Assembly: GCA_946886175.1 (NCBI GenBank)
Contig: CAMPIA010000015.1
Span: 1-13,980 of the forward strand
Direction of reading: 5' to 3'
Origin: an uncultured Altererythrobacter sp.
Lineage (GTDB): Bacteria > Pseudomonadota > Alphaproteobacteria > Sphingomonadales > Sphingomonadaceae
DNA length: 13,980 bases
Both the position numbers and the translations under genes were made by a program. The notes under the pieces were generated by a model. It made no database searches. It was not told the DNA's origin and saw nothing but the letters and a program-made list of their open reading frames with translations. Positions 12,908-13,980 of this stretch are shown here, in pieces. Position 1 is the first letter of the stretch. The number at the start of each line of letters is the position of its first letter.

Positions 12908-13980
12908 TCAGGGCGCCGTGCCGCTCGCGTCGATATCCGCGCGCGCCGCCGCGTCGAGCGTGGCGAGGCGCGCCTCGTGATCCTCGCGGTGAATCGGGAA
13001 GCGCGCCAGCCACCAGGCCGAGAACGCGCCGAGTATCGCGACCATTATGCAATATTGCACGATCACGCTGTCGATGATCGGCATCGCGACCGAGCCGGGC
13101 TCGGCATCGGTCGGCAGACCCGAGATGGAGATGATGATCCCGGCGGCCAGAATGCCCAGCCCGGTGGCGCATTTCTGCACGAACCAGTTGCCCGAATAGA
13201 ACGACCCTTCGGCGCGGCGGCCGGTGCGTTCCTCGAACGCCTCGACGATCTCCGCGACCATCGAGGAGACCGAAACCATCACCATGACCCCGAACGTGTT
13301 GCTCGCGAGCACGAAGGCGAACAGCAGCGCGGTCGAGGCATTGCTGCCGATCTCGGGCCACAGGCCGAGAAGGCGGAGCCCATAGGGCACCAGCCACAGG
13401 ATCATCGACAGCAGCGTCGTCGCCGCCGCGACCCGCACCTTGCCGAAGCGCCGGTGCAGCGCGCCGAGCGCCAGGAACACGATCACCACGCTGGCGAGCA
13501 GGATGAACGGATAGATCGCCAGCGCCGCTTCGTCGAACTCCCACACGAACAGGTAGAGATAGTTCGAGAGCGAGAAGGTCATCCCCTGGCTCACATAGGC
13601 CGCGACCGCGCCGGCAGCGAGGATCAGGAACGAGCGTTCGGAGAAGGCCTCGACGATCTCGCCGAAGGCGGTCTTGAGCTTGAACGGCGGTGGCCGGGTA
13701 TCGGGATAGCGTGCGACGTAGGAATGCTGCCCCATCGCCGAGATCAGCGTGGTGACGATGATCGTCGCCGCCCCGAACAGCCCGTAAATGCGGTAGCCCT
13801 CCGGATCGGTCAGCCCGTCGCCCAGGAACACGTTGTAGGCGAGGAACAGCACCGCGAGCCCGCCGGTCCAGCCGAACAGATAACGGTAGCGGAACAGCGT
13901 CGTGCGTTCGTCGTAGTCGCGCGTCAGCTCGGGCACGAGCGCGACCGAGGGCACCTCGCAGGCCGAGAGCAGCAGGCGGA
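12908..13980 (-). CDS. MFS transporter, GPH (MelB-like) type, N-terminus off the window
   Basis: The C-terminal 357 or so residues of a polytopic permease; the frame stays open to the right edge, so the true start lies beyond 13980. Near the visible start 'VPELTRDYDERTTLFRYR' matches the loop signature of glycoside-pentoside-hexuronide:cation symporters (ELTxDYxxRTxL). At least eight hydrophobic spans follow, with a long cytoplasmic loop at 'ARYPDTRPPPFKLKTAFGEIVEAFSERSF'. 'VAEIVEAFEERTGRRAEGSFYSG' is the second, symmetry-related loop. It should import or export a small organic solute with a cation. It is on the same strand as and 89 nt upstream of the acyl-CoA dehydrogenase gene, so it may carry the substrate of that operon. 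In sphingomonads GPH members are often not sugar carriers, so the substrate is open. Confidence 0.9.
   Translation of the reverse strand, partial: RLLLSACEVPSVALVPELTRDYDERTTLFRYRYLFGWTGGLAVLFLAYNVFLGDGLTDPEGYRIYGLFGAATIIVTTLISAMGQHSYVARYPDTRPPPFKLKTAFGEIVEAFSERSFLILAAGAVAAYVSQGMTFSLSNYLYLFVWEFDEAALAIYPFILLASVVIVFLALGALHRRFGKVRVAAATTLLSMILWLVPYGLRLLGLWPEIGSNASTALLFAFVLASNTFGVMVMVSVSSMVAEIVEAFEERTGRRAEGSFYSGNWFVQKCATGLGILAAGIIISISGLPTDAEPGSVAMPIIDSVIVQYCIMVAILGAFSAWWLARFPIHREDHEARLATLDAAARADIDASGTAP

Noticed and set aside
1..13980. Search for mobile elements, att sites, CRISPR, tRNA/rRNA or defence islands
   Set aside because: No transposase, integrase, tandem spacer pattern, tRNA-like cloverleaf or composition shift was seen; genes are tightly packed with uniform GC-rich codon use.

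Overview
The window is GC-rich, tightly packed bacterial chromosome with no insertion sequence, CRISPR array, tRNA or rRNA that I can see. The gene set (PRC-barrel lipoprotein, DUF6491-type lipoprotein, DUF3008 protein, SWIB-domain miniprotein, DapD of the succinylase lysine route, acyl-CoA dehydrogenase plus APH-type kinase) and the codon use suggest an alphaproteobacterium, most likely Sphingomonadales (Erythrobacteraceae/Sphingomonadaceae). That placement is inference from gene families, not from a marker gene.

Left part (1-2750): the tail of an unidentified protein, a small lipoprotein, a cold-shock protein with a structured leader and a strong hairpin behind it, a 74-aa helical protein, and two divergent lipoproteins (PRC-barrel on the minus strand, COG3650-like on the plus strand). 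The COG3650-like gene converges on a minus-strand pair: an S41 serine protease lipoprotein (2754-4217) followed by a DUF962/Mpo1-like membrane protein, whose ribosome-binding site is built into the protease stop codon.

Middle (4463-8425): a PEBP/YbhB protein and a SWIB/MDM2-domain protein (plus strand) converge on a DoxX membrane protein, with a striking two-part hairpin at the junction. A DUF72 protein and a secreted M19 dipeptidase form an ATGA-coupled pair. Next come two minus-strand small genes: a single-pass membrane protein and a DUF3008 protein.

Right part (8513-13980): a minus-strand run reading from a GPH-type MFS transporter (start off the window) through an ACAD10/11-like acyl-CoA dehydrogenase, a zinc alcohol dehydrogenase and an APH-type phosphotransferase to dapD. 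The three catabolic genes are joined by two identical TGATG stop/start overlaps. Kinase and dehydrogenase correspond to the two halves of animal ACAD10/11 and to LvaA/LvaC of levulinate catabolism, so the operon most likely takes apart a 4-hydroxyacyl-CoA or similar substrate, with the alcohol dehydrogenase and perhaps the transporter as partners. This is the most interesting functional unit here. I found no clearly new defence or mobile system; most of the rest is ordinary core or accessory chromosome.
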